64,000 nt of DNA, from NCBI RefSeq assembly GCF_910592395.1, contig NC_088323.1, positions 3,534,001 through 3,598,000 on the forward strand, in the 5' to 3' direction. The notes beneath the pieces are model-generated. The model ran no database searches, was not told the DNA's origin, and saw only the letters and a program-made list of their open reading frames with translations. Origin of the DNA: Lineus longissimus. Its lineage: Eukaryota > Nemertea > Pilidiophora > Heteronemertea > Lineidae. The number at the start of each line of letters is the position of its first letter. The first letter of the stretch is position 1. This document shows, piece by piece, positions 1-13,828 of this stretch. The translations under genes and the position numbers were made by a program.

Positions 1-1741
1 CGATCATTTTGTTGTCACCGGCAATAATGTAAACAAATTCTCATTTAAAGCAAGAGATGAATTTTCAAATGCAATTGTCTTGGCAAATTTTGAAAAGGAC
101 GAAGCCGTCTGCTTTTGTGCCTGAGATCTCTATATGGTCAGGGCGGTTGAACAAAAGAGCAATAGCTGTTTTTTGAGCAGCAAAACATGCCTGTTCTCAT
201 ATTATTCACTATGGGTGGAAGCAAATACCAAATTTTCTAGACATTCGTATGAACTCAATTGAACTCTTCCGAGATAACATTCTCGGCCCCTTACCCTTCC
301 CGTTAACATGGAGTTTTTAGTTATCACAGACCTGCATCAATATGGCTTGTCACTCGTGGCAAATCAGTGAGCTTTCAGCAAATTCCTGGTAGTCCTTAAT
401 CAAATTTCTGGCCGGGAATTGCTGCCCGAGCCGAGTCACCTTGATTGTGTTTAGCTGTCATCCACATAAAGTATTGGGAGGTCTATTCAGATATTCATCG
501 TTGGCAAATGAACCCGGCTTACCAATAAACGAAATTAGCCCGTTTTTGCGTACGCGTATGCCTAATAGTTCACTTTGGGCCTCTAAAGAGCTAAGTCCCT
601 TCAATTCAAGCCTTTTCCTTTAGTGCAAGAGTTGGTAGTGTTTGGCTTCGCTTCTGATCATCCGTATTTGGACTGTGCCTATCCAAAGGGCAAAAGTCGA
701 TTGAAAGCATTTGTGGCCGAGATGAATATCGTGTAGAACGTACGGGGATGGTAATCGGATGTTCGGGTCAATCTCCTTCTCCCCGCGTCCAATGTCCCTG
801 CAAGTCGCGGCAATAACACATTGACGACAGTAATCCCGCACTCTCCATCCTTAGAAACAGCCTTAGATACGCCTTGTTACTGGCGTAGAAGTCCGTTGCC
901 GCGGTAGGGTGCAGTCGCGTTTCCAATTCGTTGGCGCAAAGGATTCACTAAACGGCTGCGTGAGCCGTGATTTCATATTTGTTGCAATTATCAAGGCGTT
1001 ATTGCGAATTACAAAGGTGGATGACAGAAGACTGGGTATATGCGGTATTAGGGCGATAGTGTTTCGTGAGTATAACTTTTATTGCCTTCGTTTATTTTTC
1101 ACTTCTTAGGGAATCCTGTCTTGAAGAACTTATCATTAAAAAAGTAAAAGCGGGTGAGAATGATTCACGTTCAGACTCAATTGCTGATACAATGGGCGAT
1201 ATGAATAAAGACTAGCAAATGCTTTTACTTCAATTTTGTACAGAAAGGCCAAAGTTGCTATCAACGTGACCTTTTCGCCTTTTGAGCTGAGAAAATTATT
1301 ATTTGAATTTCCAGTCAGCCTGCCCTGCTTTGTCATATCGCATGTCCCAATAAGCTGTCCAAAATCACGAAATCAAGGAACCATGGACTCAATCGATTTG
1401 GAGTGAAATATGTTCTGTTTCTGTGACAAATCCTCGTCTCTTGACACTGCGAAATCGATTTATCTTGTTCTGAAATAGCTCTTCCATCGTCATGTGGTAC
1501 AGGGAAATGTCGTCCGACAGTCTCTCAAAGCAAGCGTAGAATGTGGAACACGACGTGAGCAGTGGAACAGAGTTATTTTAGATGCGCTACCTCTAGTTTC
1601 TTCGATTTATACTGATGTGGATTAGAATAAAAATGGTGTCGATAAAGGGTAATTTTCACTGAATGAGATTTGGTGCTACACAACATATGCATCGTAAAAT
1701 TCTAAAACATTAAAAGCCTGTTCCCATTTCACAAGCTGGCC

Positions 1742-1788
1742 AGCGTGACCAAAGCGTGACCAAAGCGTGACCAAAGCGTGACCAAAGC
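1742..1788. repeat. 11-bp tandem repeat, four copies
   Basis: The unit AGCGTGACCAA is repeated four times head to tail without mismatch, followed by a partial unit. It is a minisatellite in non-coding DNA. Confidence 0.9.
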
Positions 1789-4700
1789 TAACTTTCATCT
1801 AAGTCATCAATGTGCTGGATGTATAAAATATTTTAAACCTGGTACAGCTGTCTTGGAAGTATCGGTAACCTCGCGTTAAGAAGCACAGTCTACGCATAGC
1901 TAATCGTGCGGGATGAGTTACTACATTGTATATTATATCCCTGATGCTTGTTCCGAACACCAAGCAATCAGAACTTGTTACCTGGCCAAATTTTTTTTTT
2001 CAATATATGACACTCAATTGCGCCGCTCAATGAGGTTCGTGATCAGGTTTTTAAGAGAATAGTGTGCTTCTTAAAAGAAAAAGCGTGTGAGTTGCGGTGA
2101 ATGGGTTTCTGTCGCGTTCTTTGTCAGGTCAAAGGTGTAACAACCAAGAAATGCGTGGTGCTGGTGTCTGGTAACGAGAACTGTCGTTGATTATAGTTGG
2201 TTCTACGGAAATGGCTGCTTGCTTCGTTTCGGTCTTTGCTCTGCAACCCACCAAAGCTAAAGACATCGACGGGTGTTTTCATATTTTTAAGCCACCTGCA
2301 TCTCTACAGTAGTAGCTTCAAATAACAATTGGACCTGTCAATATAACGAATCAAGGCAACTGTAATTAATTTACTCTCAAAGTTAAAGCTGGATTGGGTG
2401 TCGCAAATGATGCGCAACCTCTGTATTCATGTTTTAGACAATCATGTAACAGCACGCGATACAGTCAGGTTTGTGAATCTTTGGTGTGTGGCAGATGCTC
2501 CAGGGTAGCTACCTGAACCGCTGAAGATGTGATCTCGTGCCGGTTTGATGGACATGTGTGAACACTTGTCTGTGTTTCCAAACATCACGCTACAAGGTGA
2601 TTTGCGTGTGGTTTGAAGGAAGACACTTGTAAGCAGGTGCGCTGCTTTGTGCAGATAACAGCCCTAATAAATCATTGGATGGGTTATAGTACCTTTTTAT
2701 TTACAATTGTTAAGGAAGGTTGTCCCAGTCCGATCACCAGAGTGCTCCAAGGCCTCCGAAATCGAGAAACGTCTTTTTCGGAGAAAATATGTGTTACGAT
2801 GTATCCTTAAAGTTCCGTAAATATAACCGTTGTCGGGAGGCATTTCAAAATGGCCACATGTAACTGGTATATGTTTAAATTCACAATTTGACAATAGTTG
2901 TACATTAAAATTGTCTTTGTGACCATGGACTGAACTCTTACAAAGCTGTGCTTTAATTGTTACGCTATTCAAAAAAAGAACACGTTCTTGTTTTTGACTT
3001 TGGCTTTAACTGACTTCAACGTTGTGTTAAGGGAAAGCTGAATTCATGGCTCTGCTTACTACAAGGTCTTTGAGAAAATTTCAAAAATCGAACCCAGTCA
3101 AAGCCAACTTCGTTAGCATGGACATCACGTCTTTCTACAGTAAAAGAACATCAAGTTAATTAAACCAGTCTGGCTTCAACGAAATATTAGGGATTTCGAC
3201 AAATTAATGAGCTGCAACCTGATTTTTGCTGCGTAACTGGCGAGGAGATATTATTGTTTCTATTTTCTTTTTATTATCGGATAGCAGTAAGCTGTTTTTC
3301 GTTGACGTTATCAGGTGTTTTTTTTTACTCAAAACATCGAAGAGTAGAAAAATATGATACATCCCTATGTTATTCTTAGCATGGAAATATTCAGGTCAAA
3401 ATTTTAGTGCGGGAATGAATATCTTTTGTGCCATCCTTGAGTTTATAAACTAGGTTGATCGAAGCTGTTCAACGCAAAGGCAAGAAACATGTTTTTATGG
3501 CAGTTGTTGGTATTTAGAGCTGATACTGATGGCGCAGTTCACAATCAACATAATCGAAAGCGTACAAATTTTAGGCTGGGGGATGGGTTAATAGGCCAAG
3601 ATATTACATGAAATCAAAATCGTCGATTCAATGATGCACGAATCGGTGGCCCGTCATTTTGAGAATCAGTGGCTGTACTCTTTTCTTTTGACATCATTTC
3701 GGGAAATTCCATGAAAAACCTAGTACACTAGCCTTTTTTCAAATACTGTCTGCTCATTACTTCACCTCATCAACATTTAATTTTTTGCTATAGTTTTAGG
3801 GGTAGAGTTGGAGTGCTGGTCAAAAGTGTACGGATTGTACGCTTGTGAAAATGTTGAAAATGCCGGCCGCAAAGACACCTTTAATATTTTTGTCGTGTGA
3901 CTGAATCTCTGGTTACACAACGATAAGAACCACCACATCACTTTTTTTTCTCATGTAGCGGAGGGAACTATCAAACAATAAGCTCAAAGGTGAACGCACA
4001 TTTTTAATTTTCATGCGTTATCATTCCCAGATAGCGGTGTGATACTGGGCGGCTTGCAGGAATCACAAAAAACACCTTTTGTTATAATGTTTATTGTGAT
4101 TAATATCATCAACTTAAAACATTTTAAAAGTGTTAGTTGCGTTAGATTCCAATAATTTCGAAAAATCTGAAAAATATTTGGAACAATTAGCCATTGTTTC
4201 ATTTCTCATCACCAGAAAAATGTGAAAGTAATAAATCCATTTGCGTTGGCTTTGAACACAGTATCATGATAATGGAATGAAAATCACCACTTTATCAGCG
4301 AGAGTAGTGGGAATTGCCAGAACATAATAAACTAATCAATGCGATTGCGAAGCATATTAATAATGCGGAGCAGAATTTCTACGCATATCGTGAAAAATAA
4401 ATCTACGTTGTGTAAAACAATAAGATGAAGGACTCTGACTACATCGTATTCGTCTCAACTTCTAAAGGGTAGAATCAATGGCGTGTGGAGTTTCCTGCTT
4501 GTCTTACCAACGCAATGGCTGCTCTGCTACATGATGTAAGCTTATTATTGAAAAAGAATACGACGGTTATAAGCCGTGCCACGTTTGTCTGAAGGTTCCA
4601 CCTGATAACGGATGGGGACTTATGGATAGGTCCTCCTAAAACATGGGGGGACAAGATCATTACCGATGTTGATATGTGCCTTGCCAAATAGATACCGTGA

Positions 4701-6567
4701 TGGCTCTGAGACATAAAAATGCATAGCTTCTTCAAAGTAAAAATATTTGTGCGATTAATTTCATATAGTGCCTTACTGCTACCCTTGCCCTCATATAGCG
4801 ACTATAATGGTGTCACATTGAATTTTAGCCGAATACCAAGTCTATGTCCTCCGACAGTAAAGTAATTGCCAATGACATTAGCGTCACGACGAATATCTCC
4901 ACTCACCTTGATATTTCATATTACGTGAGAGTTATGACCAGTCAGAGCTGCGGCTTTCAGCTCCTCCCTATCATATTAGTGCCATTTTGGTGACTTCGGT
5001 CATGCCCCAAATTATTTTGACGAAAGGTCCGTTATACGTACATATGTTATAGCTGGGCTTTGGTCCAGTTAAACTCTCCTACGTGAAAGTTAAGAAAAAT
5101 TTTGGAGAAAGAAAGAATTTTGGAGAAATGTCCGATGAGTACCGTATGAGCGAGAATGCGAACATCTCCAGTTACGTTTGTCTACGTGAGATAGGTCGGT
5201 GGTTATTTCCTGGGATTAGTTCCTAACAAACACCGATGACGCTCGACCATTATCACATCTTCACGATTATCTATTAATATCGTAGAACTACTTCGGTGAA
5301 GCATCTTAGGGGACTTGCAATGGCTTCGTTTGCCGGAAGTGATTTTCGTAAAAAGACGTTTTTTTCTTACTTATAGATCGGAAGGAGGAGAAATTTTGAA
5401 GATCGAGGATTCCGGAGTGAATTGTCTTTGAACGTACACAGACGATCACATATAAACATACACAGGGAGTGCTGAAAGTTCATGATATAAAAAAAACTTT
5501 GAGATATAAATGTTGCGTTCTGATTACCAAATAATCTGCTAAAAAATGGTTGTTCTTGAAACTAGTGTTTGTGTTATACATTCGATCGAGACAAATGTTC
5601 CCATTGGGAGAAAAACATGAATATCACGTACCGCGTCGGTGCGATGTATTTGCGTTGCTTTGTCAGGTTTTTATCGCCAACTGCGTACATACAACGCTCA
5701 GGCTCACCTGTTGGTAAGGCTTATCAAAGTTAAATACATGTTTCTCGTCAGCAGCCGCATTTGATATGGCCCAATCTTAACTCCTTAAGTTTCCTTGGCC
5801 TTACAATTATCTAGCCAATCAGCATTCCGCAATTGCGCAGAAGACCCGACACACTTGTTCCACCGCAACACGAGCCTGAAAAATGTACGATATTCTACTG
5901 GCAGGCTGCCAGCGGCTAGTACACTTAAGAGTTGTGAACAAAACAGGGGCAACAAGTTACAGGTACTGTTGCCGGCATTAGTCATTGCGATTTGTGTCGC
6001 TTGAGCAAATACTGTCAGTTGGCACAAAGAAATCGAGTTTTCTGCAGCGGCTGGTGACAAGCAATGTTGGTTTATGAAATTGATGCCAAACGGACTGTCA
6101 TCAAACACCACAAGGGTGGAGCTCTAATGTAGGCCTGGACTGAGGTGTGTCGCCGAAGTTTTAGGCAAAATGACAGCTTCATCCGCGTGTGGTTTGTTGA
6201 GACAGACAATACAGTGTGTGAGGTCTAAATTTTTAGAATTGCCAGAGGGTGCCCTTGTGTGTGGTCCCTTTCATTAATGTTCTAATGGTCTGCTGACGAC
6301 CACAAACCAGCCGACAGAAATTTTATTTTTGTTATACTGTATTGCTTGGAAATATTGATCAGATTATTGACAAATCAGAACATTCATATTTTGGCACGAT
6401 CTACATGGGGAATGTCTCGTTGGTATTGGCGCATATCAATATGGGCGCTGTTTAGACGCTTTTACTCAATGAAGGGCCGTCTAAAACCGCAATCAAATAA
6501 TGGGCTAGATAGGAGTTCTTCAGTGGCTCAATTAATCATATCACCATATCACGCATTACGAAATGAA

Positions 6568-6599
6568 ATCGCCACCATATAATATCGCCACCATATAAT
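6568..6599. repeat. 16-bp perfect tandem duplication
   Basis: Two adjacent identical copies of ATCGCCACCATATAAT lie in non-coding DNA, about 40 bases before a run of about eleven G residues. Confidence 0.85.
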
Positions 6600-8716
6600 A
6601 GACGTATGACGTATTTTGATGGTTTTTCAACACTCGGGGGGGGGGGGGCATTTCCGCTATCCTCGGGCCTTATGGTGGTGATGTTACTGGTGTCATTATG
6701 GTACTTAGTTTCATCGAACAACACCGTAATTAAAATATATAAACGTTTTCTTTTAATAAATCTTCTCATTTTCTTCTTACAAAATCGGATGCTTTTGCTA
6801 ATGTGTACCTCCAGGAGTCCCGGAGCTGACCTCCACAAAGCATGTAAAAGACACACCAGAAATTTCGGAAGTGATTTGTCACAACCTGTGACAGTGACTA
6901 ACATCAGTATACTGATTACGGGCCACAATTCAAGCCAGAATCCTTCTTGGCTGGTGAAAGAGGGGCGAAAGGAAATGAAAGGAGTACCTTTGCAAAAAAG
7001 ATAAGAATATTTCAACAAAAGATTCCGGTGAATCAATTGAGGCCCACAAAGCGTATATCAATTTGCATCGCCGTGTTCCTTCCGGTGGTTTGTACAGTTG
7101 AATAAGTATTGTCGTTATCCTATTATTTGCGTTCTATTGTGCTGCACATATCAGCACAATTTCACAAGATTATTTATGGTAAAATATTACTTTGGGAAAG
7201 GATAAGTGCAGGGCATACTGAGCATTCTGAATGGACTACATTCATAGGCAAACAAATATTACAGATTTTAAGATCATTTTTCTCAAAAAACAATCCAACT
7301 CATGCCATTCCTCCTACGGAACATTTCCTTTATCGCCTTTTAAAAGCTTTTAACAATGTTTCGCCATTAACAATACTTATTGCTACAATATAACAAACCA
7401 TTTTTAGTCTAATCAAAAATAATACGGATGCTGAAAGTCTACCGAACGGATTTCCATAATGGATTCGGAGAACAATTTTATCCCATTAAATGATTAGAAA
7501 AAGTATTCTTTAGAGATTGGGTGGATTTCAAACTTCGATAACCACATGAAAAATGCTTAACGTCGCTACTTGTCAAGCTATGTCTTTCAACGTTTCTGTA
7601 GCTAACGCCACTACGAGTCCTCTAGGATATTACGATGTTCTACTCTGAGACCAACGGGTTTGAATTTGTTGTTGCCACAGATACAGAATTTGATGTAAAC
7701 ATACATTATCCGCTCTGTGCTATTCGTGTACTTACAGGTCATTACTACACGAACTAAATCAGATCTAAAAAAGCACGTCAAGATCAACACCGTAACCATC
7801 ACGAGCCTGATCCAAGGAAGTAAGCAAAATTACCACCCGAATGATCAAAGACCTTGTCGAGGTGGATCCAATTTTATATTCGTTTGATATTATCCAGTGT
7901 TACTCCAAAACTGACAAAATCGAGGGAGTGTTGTCGTCGGAACACTAATCATAGAAATGCCAAGGAGCAGGAGCGCAAAGGGATGTGCACTACTCCCTAA
8001 TAAATCAAGTCCTTGTGAGATTTTGGCCAAATGTGTTAAAGAAAGTCACTTTCTTTGATTTTGCAAATTATATTTTTTTGTGGTAGATAGGCTACGTCTC
8101 TCAAATTCTTGAAGTGTGCTGGCAACCATTAAGGGGGACCCCTTGAAAAATAAGTTGGTTCCTCTCAAGCATAAACGAGGCGGATTACGCTATATCGCCA
8201 CACAAGGAATATTGACAATATACTTTGATCAGTCAGAATCACGGACCTTTCGTGAGACATTTCTTATAAGGTATCGTTTTATATTCATGGGATTCAGGTT
8301 ATCACGGCTTTTAGTGTGAGCGTAAGCTAACTCGAGACCGGCAACCATGCTATGAAGTCACTGAAAGCTAGTTTTAACGAAAGAGGCTCGACTGCAGTTC
8401 CCAGCTTAACTCTTGAAAACAGTCTTAAGTGCATTCTGGGATTGAACGTCTTCGCTGTGAGTTTCCTACCATAAGCAAGCATTGTCGGAATAAATTAAAT
8501 TTCTCTGGATTGATACATTGGATAAAGTTGAAATTCCTACGTTTTAAACAGACCGTGTGCTTTTAAATCCTTTCCACTACTGTAGCATTTATGAGGATAT
8601 AACGTCCAGATATATGAATTTCGATTGGTGGTAATTTCATCTTGAAAAACGTATTCGGGGATTATTTTGAGTGCTGGAATAGTTGCTATTTGTGGACGTC
8701 ATTGCGTAATGACGTC

Positions 8717-11700
8717 ATGATGACTCAAACAGGGATATTAGCTTACGCCTCCGCATTACCGCCTGGCAACTTGACGTATTACGAAAATTCAACGATTTTA
8801 CCAACTGAAGCCGACGGCCACATATTCTATTGGGAAACAGTGTTAGTCCCGGTGATATGGGGAATCTTGATTCTGATTGGTGGAATAGGAAACGGACTTG
8901 TGATCTACGTCATCGTTTTTCACGGAGAGCGTCGTGTTACACATTGTTACATCGTCAATCTGGCGATAACGGATCTGGCTTTCTTGTTCTTCTGTGTACC
9001 ATTTACGATGACGTTTTACGCATTGCCGCAATGGATATTTGGAAACATCATGTGCAAGTTCGTCATGTATATCATATACGTAAGTATAAGGTTTTTCATG
9101 CCAAGAATTTATGACCTACGTGCATATTTTATATGAGGTATGTTGTCAATTCCGGCCTCTGTTAACCCGATACCATTTTCCACGGCTTTAAAATAAGTTT
9201 TAGTAGCGTTCAGTGTTTTTTTATTTGTTTCTTAATTCCAATCCATATACATGTAGTATTCAATTACCATCTATTTCGCTTCATTTAACACTGCATGTAA
9301 CCTTTGTTAAGGCAGCGAGCAACTTCTGTTTGAAATGAAGAGAAATCGCAATCCTTGTAGAATCTATTGATCATTTTGATTAATGCCTGCGGAAAACCTC
9401 CCGAGGAAGTGATGAATTGAAAAAGTGTTTCATCCATAACTTAGAATAATTCTTCACCGATTACGTCCGCAGCGCATGCAATGTAGAGATTTGCGATGTG
9501 AATAAATGGTACTTTGGCTGATAGCCGAAATGTAACTTCCTCCGGGAAATTCAGAAATTTATTGAGATAAAAGATGGGCATCATTTTTTACGCTGCCTAG
9601 CGGCATTGGCGGTGAAAATTCCTAATTGTATGAATACTTTAGCATAGTGTTATACGTATTCTGTCACTGGTTTCAAATAAACAAATGACAAATTGGAAAA
9701 CGCACAATCATGCCAATTGAAAAATACTTGAAATGAACAGCTGTGTGAACATGTATGAAATATGGATTGACGTCAGCAGTATAGCAGCTTTCGATTACAA
9801 TTCGCTATGGATTTCAATATTTTACACTATGCCACATTGTCAAGTCTTCGGTTACTACAAAAAAGGCAGTTTTCGTAATATGTACGAACGAAGAATTATA
9901 AAGTACGTGTACGAAGATATATGGTGTCATCAAGTCCTCTGTTAATATGGAGATCGTTGGTTCGAGTCGATTCTGAGAATGGTTACCGCTGTCAGTTCAC
10001 CTCAGAGTCGATGAGCACGATGTTTCTCGTACATGGTGCACAGGCAAACAAAATACCTCGTCCAAATGACCTTATCATGAGACAAACTATGTTTAAATCC
10101 ATCGAGAAAGAAATGTTGTGTGCAAAAGCAATTCAGAGCGGCTGTGATGAAACCGGCGCGATGTAACTGTTGATCCCTGGGGCAGATCACGTAGGCACTC
10201 GGTCAATGAACGCAAAGCCGCTCACATTTCCTGGCGGTATAATCCCCCATTTAAAACTGTTCCAAAAGGCAAAAGCAAACGCAGAGGAGGAAGATGAAGA
10301 AACCAGTTTAGCGCAGCTAATATGACGTACTACCGCAATGGAAGTTTATTTTGGACTAAGTACATGTACAGCCACCCACGATCGACTATATCGAGTGAAT
10401 GCGACAATCCAGAGGCATTGCTTTTTATCTGGTCGCCATTGTTAGCATCCGGTAATTGATGTAAAAAGCCTGTTTAGTTATTTAATAATCACCCCTTGGC
10501 AAATAGGAGTTTTGCGCTTTGATATGGTAGTCAGCAGTTTTCAGAAAGCCATAAGCCTGGTAAAAGTTGAAAGTGCTGGGAATCCCGAAATTATGATAAA
10601 CGATGGGATATATATCGTCCACTGAACTTGTTCTCCAGAGTGCGGACTCCACATCAGTTCAGCTCCTCTTTATTAGCACTCGACGATACTCCACGCCTTG
10701 TGGAGGGAGGGACATAGTCGGTCTTAATGGTTGTGGTGTGCATGGTGGATGAGGTATCGGGTTAACCAAAATTGGAAGTTAGGACACGTCTAAAAAATAG
10801 AACAGTATCAAAATATTGGTGCCTGATATTTGTTTTGCGGGGCGTGCCGCAAATGATTCATTTCGTACATGTTATAAAGGTTGCCAAATATTTGTTAGAA
10901 GGCAGGTTTTACGGGTTTTCGCGTCAGTGACTTAGGACAGGACGCGATGACACCTCTTACCTTCGTACTTCGTCGTTCGTACGGGTTGCAAAACCTGCCT
11001 AGAATGTGTTAACATGGTTAAGCCGAGGAAGCGTTCATTCATTCATCCTTGTCACATTCACTTTCAGGTCACAATGATGGCAACGTGCCTGACCCTCACG
11101 GCCATGACCATAGACCGATATTTCGCCATTGTTCACCCGTTAAAGTCCATGAACAAACGGACGCCGAGAGTGGCCATCCTAACTAGTTGTAGCATATGGA
11201 TAGGTGAGCGTCTATGCTGAGAAATCACAGGGCTCCGATAAAACTACCAACACCATTAATCGGAGTAAATTTTACGCACTATTATCCTACGTTATACGGG
11301 TTGTTTTTAATTCTATTGTTGACTCAAGACTGAGAATATCTTTCCATTGCGGGAAAGTATCCTGTCATCGGGGATTAAAATCCAATCAAGAATGTTATCA
11401 ATTTAGAACACGAGTTTAGATTTTAATTTCCAAACTTGGCCTCAACCTTTCAAACGACAGCGTCCGTTATTTTTCTGTGTCGTCGAGTATTTGTATTGCG
11501 AGAAGCTTAACCATAATGCTATTGAATAGAATTTAATTATTATAAGGTCAGTGTCATAAGAACAGTTTGCCCGTTAGATTCAATTAAACGTAGAAATCGA
11601 ACGTTTGCTGTGGCTCCTCGTTAAACCAGTAGCGGTGTTTCATAGCCCCCGCACATGACTGTTAGAGGTCGCGTCAAGAAACTGGATATCAATATCTCGC

Positions 11701-12972
11701 AGAGGGGTCGCGCACATGTGACACCGTATCTCCTCTATTGGGAGCAAACCTCGACATTAAACCTCGTCTGCACATCGCGATAATGCAGTAAAAGGAAACA
11801 ACCACCAGCGATGGAAAGGGCAAGTGGCAATTCTTTTATGGCTTTCCTAAGTGTATCGGACGAATTTAATCTCCTTATTCGTTCTCGTTTCAGTTTCCTT
11901 CATCCTCTGTATTCCATTCTTCATTCACAACCGGGTGGTTGAGGCCTACCACAACGGCCCCAGCTACTTTTGTCGAGACATGTGGCCTTCAATGTTTGCT
12001 AGTCGACTGCAGCAAGCACTCGTCGTATCTGTGTGTTACGTCATACCGCTCATCATCATTGTCATTTGTTATACATTGATGTTGCGCCATCTTTGGAAGA
12101 ATGACAGCACTAGACATAGGAATAGATTTGACGTAAGTATGATATGCTGTAATTTGCCACTTTTAGCAGCAATTTTTAACTTCCGGGGTGGCCGTTTGAC
12201 CAATCAGAAGACGTTTTAATTGCATGTTCAGCGCAGAAAGCAACACGATAGGGAGGCAACGGCTTTTGATTGGATAAGAGAGCGCCATAGTAACACCGTA
12301 AGTGATCACCTGTGGAGCAAGATTGTGCATATGCCCCGACTAGTCGGAAAGTGCGCGCGCTACAATCTGGGTTTTCATCTTTAAATCGATGGTATGCAAT
12401 ATAACCTATCCTGAAGTAAAGCCTGGACTTCTGTAACAAGTTCTTTTCTCTCATTTCAGCGCCCCGTTTCCGACCCAGCCCGCGATCTCCAGGACAAGAA
12501 CCGTCGCAAGGTAGCCAAGATGATCGCAATCGTGGTCATCCTATTTGCCCTCTCGTGGCTTCCAATCCACGTGCTGCTCACCTGGAAGAACTTCGACCCA
12601 TTTTTCCCACTCAGCAATGAACTGTACAATGTGAAAATTTTCGCTCACACTTTATCATACACGAATTCGTGCGTGAATCCATTCGTCTATAGTTTTATGG
12701 GCGATGGGTTCCGCCGTGCATTTCGCCGGTCGTTTCCGAGGTGTCTTAAGACGAATCGCGTCTCTCCCTCTGGTAGCCATGTGCTCTCGCAGGGACCGTT
12801 CAACCGAGTTAGTGACCGAAGTCTCGGAAGTGAGAAGTCGGGCACGATTTCCTTCCCAACAAGCGGAAACAGCAGTCTAACTAGCAGTGATGAAAAGTTG
12901 CAAGTGGATGATAATTTTAATTATAAGCTGGAGTGGACAGTTGCGAACGTATTTGTTGGGAAACATTTGTAG
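8717..12972 (+). CDS. Kisspeptin/galanin-type neuropeptide receptor (class A GPCR), four exons
   Basis: Exons are 8717-9079, 11068-11203, 11894-12132 and 12460-12972, giving 416 residues. All junctions are GT-AG and all phases match. The start is the first of two adjacent ATGs in frame after upstream non-coding sequence. The protein has an N-terminal tail with NLT and NST glycosylation sites and TM1 with a GNGLVIY core. TM2 has NLAITDLAF. TM3 opens with the conserved Cys (IMCKF), 24 residues before DRYFAIVHPL. ECL2 has its partner Cys (NGPSYFC), TM6 has the FALSWLP motif and TM7 has SCVNPFVYSF. The IL2 sequence with NKRTPRVA, the NGP-x-x-x-C loop and the FMGDGFRRAFRRSFP helix 8 most resemble kisspeptin receptors (GPR54); galanin or allatostatin-A receptors are the alternatives. 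It should couple a peptide ligand to G proteins at the plasma membrane. GPCR identity is near certain, the subfamily likely. Confidence 0.88.
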
Positions 12973-13828
12973 TCCGATCCAACTAGCGAAAAAAAAATAA
13001 AATCCACAATCCACAATATCCACAATATCCACTTCAGCGATGGTATTGAAGACACCTTCCGATTATTCGCTAGTGACGAGCAAGTCTCATTAGTTTCTCC
13101 GCAAAATAGTAATTTCCCCTTTCAAGCCTACTTGGGCCATATTTTGCTTAGGTGTCGATCTCCAGGACAAGAACCGTCGCAAGGTAGCCAAGATGATCGC
13201 AATCGTGGTCATCCTATTTGCCCTCTCGTGGCTTCCTATCCACGTGCTGCTCACCTGGAAGAACTTCGACCCATTTTTCCCACTCAGCGATGAACTATAC
13301 AATGTGAACATTTTCGCTCACACTTTATCATACACGAATTCGTGCGTGAATCCATTCGTCTATAGTTTTATGGGCGATGGGTTCCGCCGTGCATTTCGCC
13401 GGTCGTTTCCGAGGTGTCTTAAGACGAATCGCGTCTCTCCCTCTGGTTGCCATGTGCTCTCGCAGAGACCGTTCAACCGAGTTAGTGACCGAAGTCTCGG
13501 AAGTGAGAAGTCGGGCACGATTTCCTTCCCAACAAGCGGAAACAGCAGTCTAACTAGCAGTGATGAAAAGTTGCAAGTGGATGATTATTTTAATTATAAG
13601 CTGGAGTGGACAGTTGCGAACGTATTTGTTGGGAAACATTTGTAGTCCGATCCAACGAGCGAAAAAAAAATAAAATCCACAATCCACAATATCCACAATA
13701 TCCACTTCAGCGATGGTATTGAAGACACCTTCCGATTATTCGCTAGTGACGGGCAAGTCTCATAAGTTTCTCTGCAAAATAGTAATTTCCCCTTTCAAGC
13801 CTACTTGGGCCATATTTTGCTTAGGTGT
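12483..13828. repeat. 673-bp tandem direct duplication covering the receptor's last exon and 3' UTR
   Basis: Unit 1 is 12483-13155 and unit 2 is 13156-13828. The offset is a constant 673 bases with no insertion or deletion. I count about eleven substitutions, seven of them in the coding part. The copied segment starts 24 bases inside exon 4, so unit 2 lacks the original splice acceptor. Both copies carry the same A-rich AATAAA segment and CCACAATATCCAC repeats just after the stop codon. Confidence 0.95.
13166..13645 (+). pseudogene. Duplicated copy of the receptor's last exon (TM6, TM7 and tail)
   Basis: The copy keeps an open frame from the DKNRRKVAKM segment through TM6, TM7 (SCVNPFVY) and the full C-terminal tail to the stop. 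It differs from the original at N/D, K/N, S/C, G/R and N/Y positions. It has no TM1-5 of its own and lacks the normal acceptor. The AG at 13150-13151 would join exon 3 out of frame. The CCAG just before DKNRR (ending 13165) would join in frame with loss of eleven residues, so an alternative last exon is conceivable. A non-functional partial duplicate is the simpler reading. Confidence 0.75.

Larger units (their letters stand above)
1..8716. other. Intergenic region without a supportable gene
   Basis: I see no reading frame here with both coding character and splice signals. Open frames are short and have no recognisable motifs. The longest, two overlapping frames near 6540-7036, run through a G homopolymer. 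The stretch holds two small tandem repeats, listed separately, and otherwise AT-rich unique-looking DNA. It ends in the 5' flank of the receptor gene at 8717. Confidence 0.6.

Noticed and set aside
6536-7036. Overlapping open frames of 132 and 166 codons on opposite strands
   Set aside because: Both run through a G homopolymer, have no motifs or splice context, and translate to low-complexity, compositionally odd sequences.
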